Source: Dryococelus australis
Lineage: Eukaryota; Arthropoda; Insecta; Phasmatodea; Phasmatidae
Length of the DNA: 64,000 nt
Assembly: GCA_029891345.1 (NCBI GenBank)
Contig: CM057009.1
Span: forward strand, 229,081,120-229,145,119
Direction: 5' to 3'
Shown here: positions 11,300-23,132 of the stretch, piece by piece
How positions within the stretch are numbered: position 1 is the first letter of the stretch
Layout of the letters: every line of letters starts with the position of its first letter
The notes under the pieces: model-generated
Told to the model about the DNA's origin: nothing
What the model saw: the letters and a program-made list of their open reading frames with translations, nothing else
The model's database searches: none
Made by a program: the position numbers and the translations under genes

Positions 11300-11724
11300 T
11301 GTGATGCCCGAGCAGTCTAGAGCTGAGCACAAACACTCAATAAGAAATAATCTAAGTCAATTTAACACATTTCATAAAATCAAGCACTGAAATGGTTACA
11401 CTTTTAATTATACATCTACTTACTTGACGATGCGGCGGAAGACGACATGGGAATTGTTAATATAAAACAAAATAAAACTCGTATAGAAGCAACTTCATTC
11501 AATAGCCATGGTGATGAAGGAAAGTGGATTCTCAGCGCAGCTGAGGCGAATCGTCACAGGCGGTGATGTACAGTCTCTGGCATCCTCTGTTGAAGTCCGG
11601 CGTCCTCAGGCCGTGCATGGCATAATAAAGCAACATGAGTGTAGTGGGGAGGTCCCCCTCAACAAAGAAGTCGCGCATTAGCAGTCTCTCACCAATGAGA
11701 AGTCAGGGCGAGAAGAGTCGCCAA
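11300..11724 (-). repeat. Truncated 5' LTR of minus-strand Gypsy element
   Basis: It begins TGTGATGCCCGAGCAG and matches 756-1156 over its whole length with scattered substitutions and an insertion near 11600. Homology ends abruptly after AGAAGAGTCGCCA. The outer ~338 bases of the LTR (U3 side) are missing and replaced by unrelated C-rich sequence. Confidence 0.88.
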
Positions 11725-11885
11725 AAGGAAATTTTCCAGCCATTAGAGAAAATCGGGGGCTCGCTTTTTACCCGCAGGGCTCCACCCTGCATACCCTCTT
11801 CTCTACACATCAACCTAACTATTATTTTAAAAAGTGCAAAAAAATATTAAAAACATTCTACAAAATCAAAGAACGCATTCTGTTA

Positions 11886-12300
11886 CCCTACCCCACCCAT
11901 AACTCATTTCACCACCCTCAAATCACCCATTCCCCCCTCACAAATAGAATCCCTGGTCATAAAAATCGAGAAAAAACCCAAAAAACCGAAAAAAATTTCC
12001 AAAAAATCTAGGAACAAATAAAGTTTACCACACACTCGCCCTACCACTCTAACATTCGTCTAGTCCCATCCAATAATAAAAATCGGAAAAAATCGGGAAA
12101 AAATAATAATATCGAGGAACATATAATGGTAACCTCACACTCACCACACCTCCCTAACAAGCCCCCACGACCTGGTAATTATTTTAAAATAGAGAAAAGC
12201 CACAAAAATATTTTTTTTATCGAGGAACATATAATATTTGACCTCCTTCCCTTGCCACCCTTCACAACCAGCCCCCACCCCTAAATATTACGATAAACAT
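11886..12300. repeat. Degenerate C-rich tandem array, ~105-bp period
   Basis: The motif AGGAACATATAAT-like recurs at 12010, 12115 and 12223 (spacings 105 and 108). Each copy is followed by a C-rich stretch (CACTC.CC...CCCCA) and preceded by AAAAATCGG-type sequence. About three to four diverged units. 11725-11885, between the truncated LTR and this array, shows nothing I recognise. Confidence 0.6.
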
Positions 12301-12630
12301 GAACCGCCCCCTTCACTCATTACTCTTACCTCTGACCAACAGCTCTCCCACACTGCTCGCGCTGGTCAGGCAGCTGGCTGGCCATGTCAAATGAAATCCA
12401 ATAACAATTAGTCATCCAGGAATTGATGCATTCATGAATACCTAAAATTATTTAATTTAATTTTATCTTTTCTAACGTTTGAAAACTCCCAGATGTTAAA
12501 AAAAAATGCAGATTAATGCATCTTAAAAATAGTTGTAATTCGAAATCAGTTTATAACATTTAAATAATTTAAAATTTACACTTATGCATGACAAGCTTGT
12601 AATATTTGAAGATACAAATATTTCTCACAG
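12301..12630. other. No feature seen
   Basis: AT-rich sequence after a short C-rich lead-in. No ORF, RNA or repeat that I can support. Confidence 0.5.
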
Positions 12631-12712
12631 AGGCATACGGATTTGAACCCACGACCTCGCGAGCTGATGTCGGGCATTCTTACTACTGAGCTATTCAAGT
12701 TGCGAGGGAAAG
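12631..12712 (-). repeat. tRNA-like element (pol III boxes), SINE head or tRNA pseudogene
   Basis: On the minus strand an A-box-like TAGCTCAGTAGTAAG (complement of about 12680-12693) is followed about 35 bases on by a B-box-like GGGTTCAAATCC (complement of 12639-12650). The T-arm stem pairs in only two or three positions and the acceptor ends do not pair, so it is not a functional tRNA. Confidence 0.5.
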
Positions 12713-13403
12713 CAATGTTTAAATGTTTTGTGTTAGTAGCCAAAGTAAGAGGCTGCATCCCTCATACAGTTAAATTAATATATTAAACATTTTGTTACAT
12801 TTCATTTATGTTAATGCATATATTTCTAATGGCCACATCTATTTGGGAGCTGTTTTTGTTATATTTATATAAAGGCAAACAATTAATTTAAATATTTCGA
12901 TATTTTATCAGTCGGGGTCTGAATCTTAAATTAGATAATGGACATTGACCGACATTGAAAGTTTTTTACATTCGTTTGAAATAATTATGTAGCAAATCAC
13001 TTTTTTCGCAAGTGAGGATGTGAGCATGTGAGCATGTTTATAGGTGGGTGAATATACTTAATGATCTATTAGAACAAGGCTCGCGAAATTCAGTTTACAC
13101 GGTCATTTCTAGCACAAGACATGTATATATTGATGTATTTACATAGATATATATGTAAAATAAGTTTATTACTATAGTTATTAGCTTAATTTTAAAAATA
13201 ATAACATTTGTTTTATAAAATGTTTTAATGTATAGAGTTGAAAAAAGTAAATAAACATTTCCTTTAAATTTATTAAAATAAAATATTTTAAAAGCACTCA
13301 ATGCGAGTATATTCATGTTCGTCCATGCGCATCTCATTCACTTATACATCAGCTATGGAGTTCACTTATGTGCACAAGGAGACCAACACCTCAAAATATT
13401 GTC
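12713..13403. other. No feature seen
   Basis: AT-rich DNA with short open frames on both strands and no recognisable motif. Confidence 0.5.
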
Positions 13404-13612
13404 TTTACCCAAGACTAACTCCACCCAATATTTACTCTAACCAAGATTAACCCGACCCAAGACTGACTACCCAAGACCTACTCCACCCGAGATTAACTCT
13501 ACCCAAGAATAACTTTACCCAAGACTAAATATACCCAATACTAAATCTACCCAAGACTAACTCTACCCAAGATTGAGTCCACCCGAGATTGACACCGCCC
13601 AAGACAGACTCT
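13404..13612. repeat. Minisatellite, 17-bp unit
   Basis: About a dozen diverged copies of ACCCAAGACTAACTCTA in head-to-tail order, for example TACCCAAGACTAACTC, ACCCGAGATTAACTCT and ACCCAAGACTAAATCT. The period is 17 bases with occasional indels. Confidence 0.8.
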
Positions 13613-14659
13613 TGCGATACCACCCACTTATAAAAACAAACAGTGATGAACAATCTCGAATAAAGTATCTAATAATATTATCGTAGCTAAACTCTTCACA
13701 AAAAATATTTTCATAACCTTCACAAAAATAGTTACACCACAACGACCATACCAAAGGATCATTCTGACTTGCCAAGCGAAGCCAACTGACCAGGCCAACC
13801 AATTAGTTGCAATATTTCCACCAAAATATCCCCCTTTTTTCATTTTTTTGCCTTATAGAAGTCAGCCGATTTTAACTGACCAGAGTAAGTTATAATATTT
13901 CAGATCCTACCATAGCCCTCCTCCTGTACACATTCGCCTAATTGTTTTATCTAAATATGACTCTCACAATAGAGTGTATACACCACTGAATTAAAAAGAC
14001 TTTCGGAGAAGTATAACGAACTGTATACGAAATTAAAATCCCATTGTTATGAATATATCAAAACAATTTATTTACTAATTATATGCATTCTATCTTTGTT
14101 ATTATTTCATACATTCTATATTTACATTTCTCAGATGTTTGTAAAATATCCATTGTAACCAAAAGTTTCACCTGACGTAAGTAGGGGAAACAGCAGGAAG
14201 GGGATTTCAGCGCATTTCTAGAATGACATAGGGATGAGTGCATTTGTTCGAACATGCGAGAGTGTTTCGGAGGCGAGGCTACAGGTAGTCTGGTCACTTC
14301 CGCCAGATAAAATACTCCGGCTGCGTGGCCCATCGTGACCCAACCCCATCATGTGGAGTAGTGAGAGCAAGTATGTCAGAAATTAAGGGTGCCAGATTGG
14401 CAAAAGTGAAATTTCAACATAAGTGAGGTTTGGTTCGTTGGGGGCCCCCCTCTCTCTCCACTTCCACTGGGGTGGTTGTGATTGACTGTCTTTCCTTCCC
14501 CACCTAACTCCGAGGTGTGTTGTAAACAGCTGTACCACCCCCCCCCCCTCTGAGGTGTACTGTTTGGAGAGAGACTAAGTGGGATAGGTGTTCACCCTTC
14601 GAAGCCTTGTGGTCGAAGCTCTGAGAGGTGGAAGCAGCAGCATATATAAGTTGACCTTG
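13613..14659. other. No gene seen; C-tract near 14540
   Basis: Low-complexity and AT-rich sequence turning G/C-richer after 14430, with a homopolymeric C run near 14539-14549. No coding or RNA feature recognised. Confidence 0.5.
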
Positions 14660-15095
14660 GAGCAAGAGTGGCATTTTTATTAGATGTTGCTTCTTCGGAG
14701 TTTTATGAGGAATGAGCTTTGTGGGTGGGTGAAAGGAGGGAGGGAGTCGGTAGTGGTCACATGCCCATTTTGGTCGCTAGCTGGTAAGGCAATGAGCTCA
14801 GTGGTTTGGGAGGGGAGGGACGGGGTGTGGGAGCAGTTAAGTCCATCTTGGTCTCTGGCTGATAATATAATTATCTATGAGGGTGGTTGAGGGGAAAGAG
14901 AGGGAGCAGGAGCGGAAGCGGGAGCTGGGCACGTCCGTTGTGCTCGGAGTCTGATGTTGGAATGAGATGTGATGGTGTGTGAGAGAAAATATGGTGTTGG
15001 GAGCGGCAGAGCTCCGTTCTGGTCTGAGTTAGAGGATGGAATGAACTCGGAGGGTCGGTGAGGGTTAAGGAGGGTGTTGGAAGCGGGCAGTCATT
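14660..15095. repeat. G-rich degenerate tandem array, 80-90-bp period
   Basis: Five diverged copies of a unit containing TTGGTC..GAG.TGAT..GGAATGAGCTC.GTGGGT..GAGGG, seen near 14687, 14771, 14849, 14938 and 15028. G-rich purine stretches (GGAGGGAGGGAG) recur in each unit. Confidence 0.55.
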
Positions 15096-16600
15096 CCAGG
15101 AATTTGGTCAACAGGAAAAATACCAGATGATTGGAAACAAGCACTAATTCAACCACTCCACAAAAGTCAACACTGATGTAAATAAGTACAGGAGTATTTC
15201 CTTATTAACAGTGAAATACAAGATAGTATCCAAGGCACGCTTAAACAGAGTAGAACAACGAACAGGACACCATATATGAGAATATCAGGCATGATTTCGG
15301 AAAAAAAGATCATGCCCAGAACCGATCTTCAACTTGAAAACGATAATAAGGGCCAGAAAACTCCAGAATAAGAACACTATAGTCACCTTCGTTGACTTTA
15401 AGAAAGCATATGACTCAATAGACAGACAAACAGTATTCCTAACATTAAACGATTTAGCAATAGACCAAAATACCAGAAGTCTAATAGAACAGACACTCAC
15501 AGAAACTACATTCAAAATAAAATTCTTAGGAGAAATCTCCGAAGCATTCAAAATCAAAACAGGAATTCGACATGGGGATGGGCTCTCGCTAATTCTCTTC
15601 AACCTTGTAATAGACAAAATGATGAAGACATGGGAAATGACCTTGGAAGAAAAAAAGAGTGAAAGGAGTCAGTATAGGACAAGGAAAAGGAAGATTTGAG
15701 GTGAAATTTGCCGACGACGTAGCATTAATCACAAAAGCAGAACAGGCGCACAAACCATGGTGGAAACATTATACGAAATAGCCAAAAGAAAAAAAACTGG
15801 AAATCTCCTACGAAAGGACAGAATACATAGAATACAGGCACTTTAGGGGAATATACATGAAAACAGAACATGGACAAATAAACAGGGTAGATAAATTTAA
15901 ATATCTAGGAGAATGGATCCAACCAAATGGACTAGACAACACAACAAACAAACAGAGGGTCAAGAAATTGGAATTGGCATACAGAATAACACAAAACCAC
16001 TACAATAAAAAAGCAATATCCATCCGAGCCAAAATTAGACACTATAGTACAGTCATCAAACCAGAAGCAACATATGGATCAGAATGCCTGACGATGAACA
16101 CGGAAGGAGAACTGCGAGAAATGGCTGTAAGAGAAAGGAAAATCTTGAGAAAAGTTTTGGGACCACTCAGAAACACAGAGAACACCATGATCAAGAGGAA
16201 AAATAAAGAACTATACAGAAATACCGAAAAAATTACAGACACAATGAGAAAAAGAAGTCTCAAATTTAATGGCCACCTGGAAAGAATGAATGAGAATAGA
16301 AACACCAATAAAAAAATTCAACTACATCGCAAAATTGATATGTACAACAGAATGGATGATGCAGAAAAAGTTGGGCTAACGGAAGAATTGTTCAACAACA
16401 AAGAGAATAACAGGCTTCAGATCGACAACGCAAGATTTCCGGAAGACCGATCGAAACCAAGACCCAAGAGAGTGTAGACTGAAGAACAGAGACGAGCAGT
16501 TGGAGAAAAATGAGGAAGTTCTGGTAAGGAAGAAAAAAGAAGATGAACCAGAAGTTTTGAGTTCATTGCGGTCCATAGATGGCCAAATTCAGATTTAAAA
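15096..16600 (+). pseudogene. 5'-truncated non-LTR retrotransposon (LINE) reverse transcriptase
   Basis: RT of a non-LTR element, read in several frames. In order: W-S-T-G-K-I-P-D-D-W-K near 15105; E-Y-Q-A and F-R-K-K near 15280; F-V-D-F-K-K-A-Y-D-S-I near 15390 (RT motif with the first catalytic Asp); G-I-R-H-G-D-G-L-S near 15560; F-A-D-D at 15707-15718 (catalytic Asp pair, intact). Then 15857-16477 has F-K-Y-L-G-E-W-I, Y-G-S-E-C-L and R-K-I-L-R-K-V-L-G-P, which follow the RT in LINE ORF2 proteins of the RTE/Jockey/R1-like type. The endonuclease domain is absent: sequence left of 15096 is a tandem array, so the copy is 5'-truncated, the usual outcome of target-primed insertion. At least three frame changes make it inactive. 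Clade not assigned with certainty. Confidence 0.87.
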
Positions 16601-16874
16601 AAAGATTAAGTCAATAATTACTATCTACAGTCATTTAAATTATCCTAGTGCTCAATTGTCCATAGTTGCATAATTGTCTGATAATTATTATAATTTTTAT
16701 TATAATTTTATTTGTAAAAATATTGGATCAATCAAATGTTGTTTTCCTCAGTGTTTACTTTTCAGTATTTTGGTAAATCATATAAAAAAAACAATTTTTG
16801 ATCTTATAGTAAAAAACTATTTTATTTGAGCATTAAAACTACATTTTGTGTTAGTGCTAAGATTCTTATTCTCA

Positions 16875-16877
<3 letters not shown>

Positions 16878-16932
<55 letters not shown>
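16878..16932. repeat. (TA)n microsatellite
   Basis: About 27 uninterrupted TA units. Open frames of repeating Y-I across it are artefacts of the repeat. Confidence 0.97.
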
Positions 16933-16937
<5 letters not shown>

Positions 16938-17847
16938 GTTGTGAAAGCGAATATATATATATGTATATATACACATATATTTAGAATATATGTATATATA
17001 TACACACATTTATATAAAGAACCTTCTTGTCTGCTTGTCACACCTGATCGACCACTCCTGCAGAGGGGAGCTCGCGAGAGACCAGCCCTGCTCCGCTGTG
17101 GGTAAAGGAGTGTGTTGCTAGTTCACGGACCCTCCAGCAGAGCGCGGTAATAGTAATTTGTTTTTGTCCCTCTCTCTTGCACATGCAAAGTGACAGTTTA
17201 ATTTTCCACAAAGGCAATCAGACAGGGAAAATGTGTAAATGCGAAGCTATGCTTTCTACACAACTGTGTTCTTCATAAAAAAATGATTATAGGTAAAAGC
17301 CTATATAATCGTTTTCAGCAAACCTATAAACACTCATGTTGACATCACTATTTATTGTGAAAATGTTAGTTAATGCATAATGACATGTGCAGAAAGCGAG
17401 CACTCATATAAATAAAAAAAAGTATTTATTTTTAAAATGTCTTACCATAACTTCGAAACTGCTCAACTTAGGCTCGCCCATTGCAAATACAATTATTCAA
17501 CCCTTATTTGTATGAAAGAGTATCAATACGACGTTATATTAAATATGTTACTCATTTTTAATACTTCACCGATTCTCTATAGTGTTACTTGTTTGAAAGT
17601 AGAACAGTTACTCAGATCAAGGGGAAATTCTAAGCAAAGATAACTACAAGACATCTGTAAAATGTCAGTGTATGTAAAACCTAACTAGCTTACTTTTCAC
17701 GGAATCCTAGATTGACAATCACACTTTTTTTTGTAAGCATTTCAATGGGATAGAAAGAAGCTTTTAAAAACGCGTATTAGTATGTTACATTTTTTAAAAT
17801 TAATCTGTATTAATAAGTTCAATTTGATTCCGATACACAAGTACATA

Positions 17848-17921
17848 CATGTACACACACACACATATATATATACACACACACATATATACATATATAT
17901 GTATATGTATACATACATATA
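17848..17921. repeat. Compound (CA)n/(TA)n microsatellite
   Basis: Alternating CACACA, TATATA and GTATAC blocks with no coding content. Confidence 0.9.
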
Positions 17922-18005
17922 TGACCTATTAATACTGTGACTCATCTACACGACGTAATTTCACTGAATTCTAACGATTCGGCTGTAATGGTTTCGGTAT
18001 CTTAG

Positions 18006-18249
18006 AAATGTAGAGAACCTAGTGTGTCGTCCGAAACTCTGTTGTCTCCTGTGTCTATGATATTACTTGGATTGTTTTCTGATTTGTTCCAACACTATAA
18101 TACTAAAAGCGACACACAAAATAAGAAATGCTTTAACTCGAACCAAACGCCTGCTGGGCTAAATTCCTGTAATGCAAATGATGTAGGCAAAAAGCAAAAC
18201 TGCTTCAGGGAAAACGTTGCAACCACTGATATTCAACAAGTAGAAGCAC
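18006..18249 (+). other. Possible small protein-coding exon (uncertain)
   Basis: An open frame of about 81 codons bounded by AG at 18004-18005 and a good donor-like GTAAGA at 18250. The translation is mixed in composition (S-V-S-S-E-T-L-L-S-P-V, S-N-Q-T-P-A-G-L-N-S-C-N, D-I-Q-Q-V-E-A-R) with no repeats. The acceptor lacks a clear polypyrimidine tract. I do not recognise the peptide. It lies about 200 bases before a CpG-rich patch. It could be chance. Confidence 0.2.
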
Positions 18250-18439
18250 GTAAGAATAAAACGTATAGCGTTTAGATGAAATTGTAGAACGTTTTTTTTT
18301 CTGTCACGACAATAATATTTAACTTTCGTGACACTTATGAAAATGCAAACACCTTTTGACACAGTGTGCTACTTCGACTACATAAATGCGATGAAAAGCG
18401 AGCGGATCACTGAGGGTATTTAAGCGCTATGAAAAACAG

Positions 18440-18760
18440 AGAGAAAAAAAACACTAGAAGCGAAGAACGCCGAGCGTTGACGAACATTTCCGAGGAGCGA
18501 AAATATTAGCCCGACGTAGACACTGGCCCGCGACCGCGAAGAGTGGCAGAGTTTCACGAAGCTCGTTCTGCGGCGGAGTGTCCTGAATGCCGTCCTATCA
18601 GGTAGCCCTGAGGCTGTGATGTGATGTTGCACGAGACTGCCAGCACGGACGCCTCGGCTTGTGTTCAGGTAAGGTGACAGGCCGACAGATTCGTTTCCGT
18701 GTTATCGTTATCGCTCACAGACACTACGACGGTGTCTTTTTTGGAAGAAGACGAACGCAT
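18440..18760. promoter_or_regulatory. CpG-rich patch, possible promoter or first exon
   Basis: A local GC-rich, CpG-dense stretch in AT-rich surroundings (for example GACACTGGCCCGCGACCGCG at 18518-18537). On the plus strand it contains TTCAG followed by GTAAGG at 18669, a near-consensus 5' splice site, so a non-coding first exon ending at 18668 is possible. It matches no transposon recognised elsewhere in the window. No TATA or initiator motif could be assigned with confidence. Confidence 0.35.
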
Positions 18761-20084
18761 GAAATTACGATAAACGTTTAGAATTACGCATAAGTTATTA
18801 TGAATCATTTTATTTCTTTTCAAATGTACGTAAAAATTTGTTTCATTCCGTGCGTGAATTTATACACTCATTGAATATGTCGCGTTCATGGTTGCCGATT
18901 ATAAAGAAACCATTATTTCGAATAAAGAAACCCACTTCAAATGACTATGTAGTTGCGCGTTCAAGGTCAAGAAGCGAGGGAGCGATACGGGCGACACTAA
19001 CACGCAGCCCTAGTACCTGATTGCTCCTACGTGCAAGGCGTGCAGTGTTTCCGTCGTGGTCATGTACTGAGTAAATAAGAGCTTTAACTGTGGGGTTTTA
19101 TTACATGCACTGAAAACACAGATTATACTACGCCTGTATGTTTGTAATTTTTTCTTGCCGCTTAAGGAAACTGCATAGGTAAGCTTTAAAAATGTGATAT
19201 TTGAACTTTATCTCGAATTTTTTTCCTGCATGATTATAGTTGATATGTTAAAAATAAAAACATAGAAGGATAAATAATTGTTTTCTACATTGCCTAGCAA
19301 AGAGTCGTATTTAGAGAACATATATATACCGAGATACGCGAATACGCGCAAAGAACGATTTCACAAAATATGTTTCGATACACACTCCTCTTAAAGCGAG
19401 AAAATGTAGACTCAGGTAGATGGCAGTAAACCCGGTTGGGTAGTGGCGAGGAGGTGATGGGGGGCAAAGACCACACCAATATTTTTTATCGGTGCTAGAG
19501 TTTCTACTCTTTCTTCCCCACACTACAATAATGTATAGATAATAAAGCATTAAGACGCGCGTAATTTTTTTTTCTGATATGGAGATTTTATTCTTAGAAC
19601 TACGCTGACGCCGCAACGCGATGGTTCATACATTTGAGTCATATTGTGGGCTGTAAACATATTTGAGAACAGCTTCAAATTGCTCAGTTGAAAAAAAAAT
19701 TCATGTAGTGAAATGCGAAAATATTTTAAGTAAGATTTTATTTAAAATGATTTAGTGTATTTAATGTGTTCATAGTTATTTATTTTCTTGCAGAGGTTTT
19801 ATAATTGGTTTAAAATTACAGTTATTAATGGAATAAATCTTGGGAATTTTGTTTCTTAATTTTCTTCGCCGAAATATTTTACAGTTTAATTTTTGAATTT
19901 AATTTAATTTGAGTTTAATTTTTTGAAATTTTGATGTAAATTCAATACTTTGCCAAAATTCAGTGAATCAATGTGTTACATGGTCATCATTCCCCAGTGA
20001 CCAATTTTCCATGTTACTGAACACGAGCGAGTTTTAAAGTAACATAATGTGTTAAAATTATTTATATTGTAAAACCCTCGATGT
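18761..20084. other. No gene seen
   Basis: AT-rich with short frames. The frame at 18838-19020 (R-S-R-S-R-S-E-G near its end) has no recognisable domain and is not called. Confidence 0.5.
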
Positions 20085-20086
20085 AA

Positions 20087-20384
20087 GGCCCCGTCCACAA
20101 TCGCCTTGGGTGAAATAACATTTTTAACAAAGAATAACAAGCGAAACCACCCGTCTACAATTGGCGCAAACGTGAAAGGAGAAACCATTGTCCAACCAAT
20201 TGTAAAGCGTAAACGAATAGGACCTAATTTTTCCAAGGAAAGAATTTGTATACGTGTAAGTTGGGAACAGTAGCTTTTATTACATTTCACATTACATTGG
20301 CCGGCGTTAAAAACTTGGCGTAAGACACTCAGAAATAATCATCTTAAACGCAGGGTAAGTCACGCCAAATAGTTGTGGATGTCG
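20087..20384. mobile_element. Possible MITE-like element with duplicated end motif
   Basis: The left end reads CCCCGTCCACAATCGCC, with a second, similar CCGTCTACAATTGGCGC about 58 bases inside. The right end contains the rough inverted complement ACGCCAAATAGTTGTGGATG. GTCCACA-type ends are typical of small DNA transposons. The inverted match is imperfect and no clear target duplication is visible. Confidence 0.35.
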
Positions 20385-23132
20385 CAATCTCAATTACAGG
20401 TTTTTAATGATATGATATGCCTAACGAATATCTGAAAACAGCAGACAGATACATGTTTTACCCAGCAATCCAAACCGGTATCTTTTGACCGAAGGTAGGC
20501 CTAACGACTTAACAACGTCTACCACATTAAAAAATAGCGAGTCTATTAACAAAAAATATCATAAAAATTCGATTTATGATGCATCTGAAAGAAGAACGCA
20601 CATATTTTATAACACCGTGACAATTCTACAAAAATAAACTCATTTAAAAGTTTTGTAAAATCACTTGTGTTTTATATGCGCATTTTTCTATTATGAATAT
20701 TTAGAAAGCTCACTTTGCAAGTGAAGTAGGGCAGTCATAACAATTACTGTGGTTCTACAAAAAAAGATTCGTGTATATACATGAAAATATTTCTAATAAT
20801 TAATTTTCAGTATGAAAATTCGAGTCGTTATCATGGACATGAATAAAATTAATTTCTAAAAATATTTGTGTACATTATAACAAACAATCAGTTCATACTT
20901 TATTACAATTGTAATGTGCGCTGAAAGTTATTATTAATTTCAAATATGTTTTCTGAAGCACCCAGAATGGGAATAAAATTTAATTTTTCTTATCTATAGA
21001 CTCTTATTAATTTTTTTTTTAACATTTACATAAATACATTCTGACAACGTGTATGCAGTTTTTTTTTTCATAAGCTACTGACTTTTCTGACAATTTTAGT
21101 ATTGAGTGTACTACTTTTTAATAATTTATACCTGTTTTAAAGTAAATTTCATTGCTCCATTGTAAGCCACTCTCCTTTCTACTTAAACTTTTTATAATAG
21201 GCTTAAAATATACTGACTTCCTGGAGCCCAACAATATTGAGGAGACGTGTAGATACATACCTTAATATGTTTTAACCTTCACGTCAGGCTGTAGAAAAGG
21301 ACAGGTTACAAATACATTCCTACAATTATTCTAACTGTTTGCTAGAAGATACAAGATCTGGACATTTACTACATTATGTTTACAGTATAATGGTATAATC
21401 TAGATTATTTGCTCTGATATTCTCTTCCTAGATTTTGAAAAATTTTAGTTAAAATTTTCAAGTGAGTCGGTCTGCTTGTGCTACTTCTGCAGATGCTTGG
21501 TAAGAACTGAGCCCACATATCTGTTGCAATTTAAAAAAAATAACTTGTGCATTTGTATAGATTTTTTGGTTTACTAAATGCTAAATAAAAACATATACGT
21601 TTCTTCTATGACAATCTGTTCTCCCGCAGTTATTATACGCTTACAATAACAATACGTATGAAATAAGAAATTAATAACAAAGTTTAAATTATTTTCGGAT
21701 ATTATATGTTTATTTCGTCCATTCTTACCTAATGAAAACTAATAGGCTAAATTTCTGCTTGGTGCCGAACACGTCATAGTGGCCTGATTTGTAATTAATG
21801 GTTCGTTCCTGCAGTACACATATGTAATTTTGTTTAAAATATTATAAGCATGCCTGGTTTTATATATATATATACACACTTAAATATACATACACACACT
21901 TATATGTATATATACATACTGGTATACTTTGTAATTAAAGAAAACTAGAATTCGTTCATATGAGCTACTTTGAATGAAAAGCAGTGCTACAACTTTAACC
22001 GTCATTGTTGATCTGTGACTTGAAATAAATACGGATGCGTACAATATTAAGTTGTTTTAAGTATATTATATATTTAAAGTCTTTGAACGATATAAGCCGG
22101 ATTGTGCTAAGTGTGAAAATAAAATGCAGGTCAAGTTGATCACCTCAGTACGAAAACAATGTCTCCCAATTGTGCAGAGTGGATCTTGGGATCTAATTTA
22201 TGTGAATGGTATTCTATGCTCTATTATTAATATGTAGAGTAAAATTTGCATTTAAATATATTTTCTGAAACATCCATCTCAACCAATTTTTCTGCTCAAG
22301 TAATTAACATTTCTTGAAGAGGCGCTATTTTTCTGTTTATTCGCCATATTTATATGAAATGTAGAAATTAATCAAATCACATTCAAAATTTAAGCACATT
22401 ACTTCGTTAGGTTTCGAACGCCCACCTTCCAAAAAATAAGGAAATCCCTTATTTTTTTTATTTATTAAAGTAATTCATCTTTATAAACCTATAAAACCGG
22501 TATATCAAGTGTTCGTTATCACACATGAAAACAATTTAAAGACTTCTGAACTTTATGACTCCACACCGATTACTATTCCGTATGTATATCTAACACGATA
22601 ATAATTTAAATACGTATAAGCCTTCATGAAACTGTCGGAAAAGTAGATAGGCATCTTCATTGCGACATTGTCAATTGGAAAAAAAATTTAAACACCACTA
22701 CTTACTAAAAAATTGATCAGTGATATTAATTTTACTACAGGAATGAAAAAACCGATAAACGCGAGGTCTTTTCAGCGTTATACAAGTGACGACGGCATTA
22801 CGTCCAACATAACTTCCATCTCGCCGTCACACCCAAAGTTTTAGTTACAAAACACATATGTCAACACCCACTCGAAATTCGAATCAGTTGAATACCTTTT
22901 ATGGGCAGTGAAGTTCAACTATTCGAATCGTTGAAAAAGGCTCCCCTTAAAATTATTGGGAAACATCTGGTTGTTTCAGTGAAACTGTTTTACTGATTAA
23001 ATAAGTGACAACCAGCTATATGCAGCGAATTAAATATTGCTTTTATCTAACTTAGCCAAATGATTACCAGGAACATTTTTTGGGGGAGTCATAATTTATA
23101 TTGTGCAATTTAACGTAGATAAAAGAAAAAAG
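20385..23132. other. No gene seen
   Basis: About 2.7 kb of AT-rich DNA with short AT/CA microsatellites (near 21863-21920). No ORF of interest on either strand. Confidence 0.5.

Larger units (their letters stand above)
756..11724 (-). mobile_element. Errantivirus-like Ty3/Gypsy retrotransposon, decayed
   Basis: An LTR element on the minus strand. Order in its own direction: truncated 5' LTR (11300-11724), PBS, unassigned ORF, gag, protease, RT, RNase H, integrase, F-type env, polypurine tract, complete 3' LTR (756-1494). The two LTR copies share long near-identical stretches, with small indels (the right copy has about 20 extra bases near 11600). The gene order protease-RT-RNase H-integrase defines the Ty3/Gypsy group, and the env places it among the envelope-bearing errantivirus-like lineages. 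Every ORF carries frameshifts or stops. No target-site duplication can be checked because the right end is missing. The internal region of about 9.8 kb is longer than a simple gag-pol Gypsy element, explained by env and the extra upstream ORF. Confidence 0.9.
16601..18000. other. No gene seen; AT-rich with microsatellites
   Basis: Non-coding AT-rich DNA. A GC-richer patch at 17040-17150 has no motif I recognise. Microsatellites are listed separately. Confidence 0.5.

Noticed and set aside
12631-12712. Functional tRNA gene
   Set aside because: Pol III boxes are present but T-arm and acceptor stems do not pair; treated as tRNA-like. The same reasoning was applied at 43107-43195 and 51300-51375.
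13404-13612. Regular short repeats resembling a CRISPR array
   Set aside because: There are no unique spacers, the units are contiguous and diverged, and the genome is eukaryotic; it is a minisatellite.
15285-15617. Minus-strand frame of 110 codons
   Set aside because: It is antisense to the LINE RT core, which has clear catalytic motifs on the plus strand.
16817-17105. Y-I repeat open frames on both strands
   Set aside because: They are produced by the (TA)n microsatellite. The same applies at 41224-41442 and 60914-61201.
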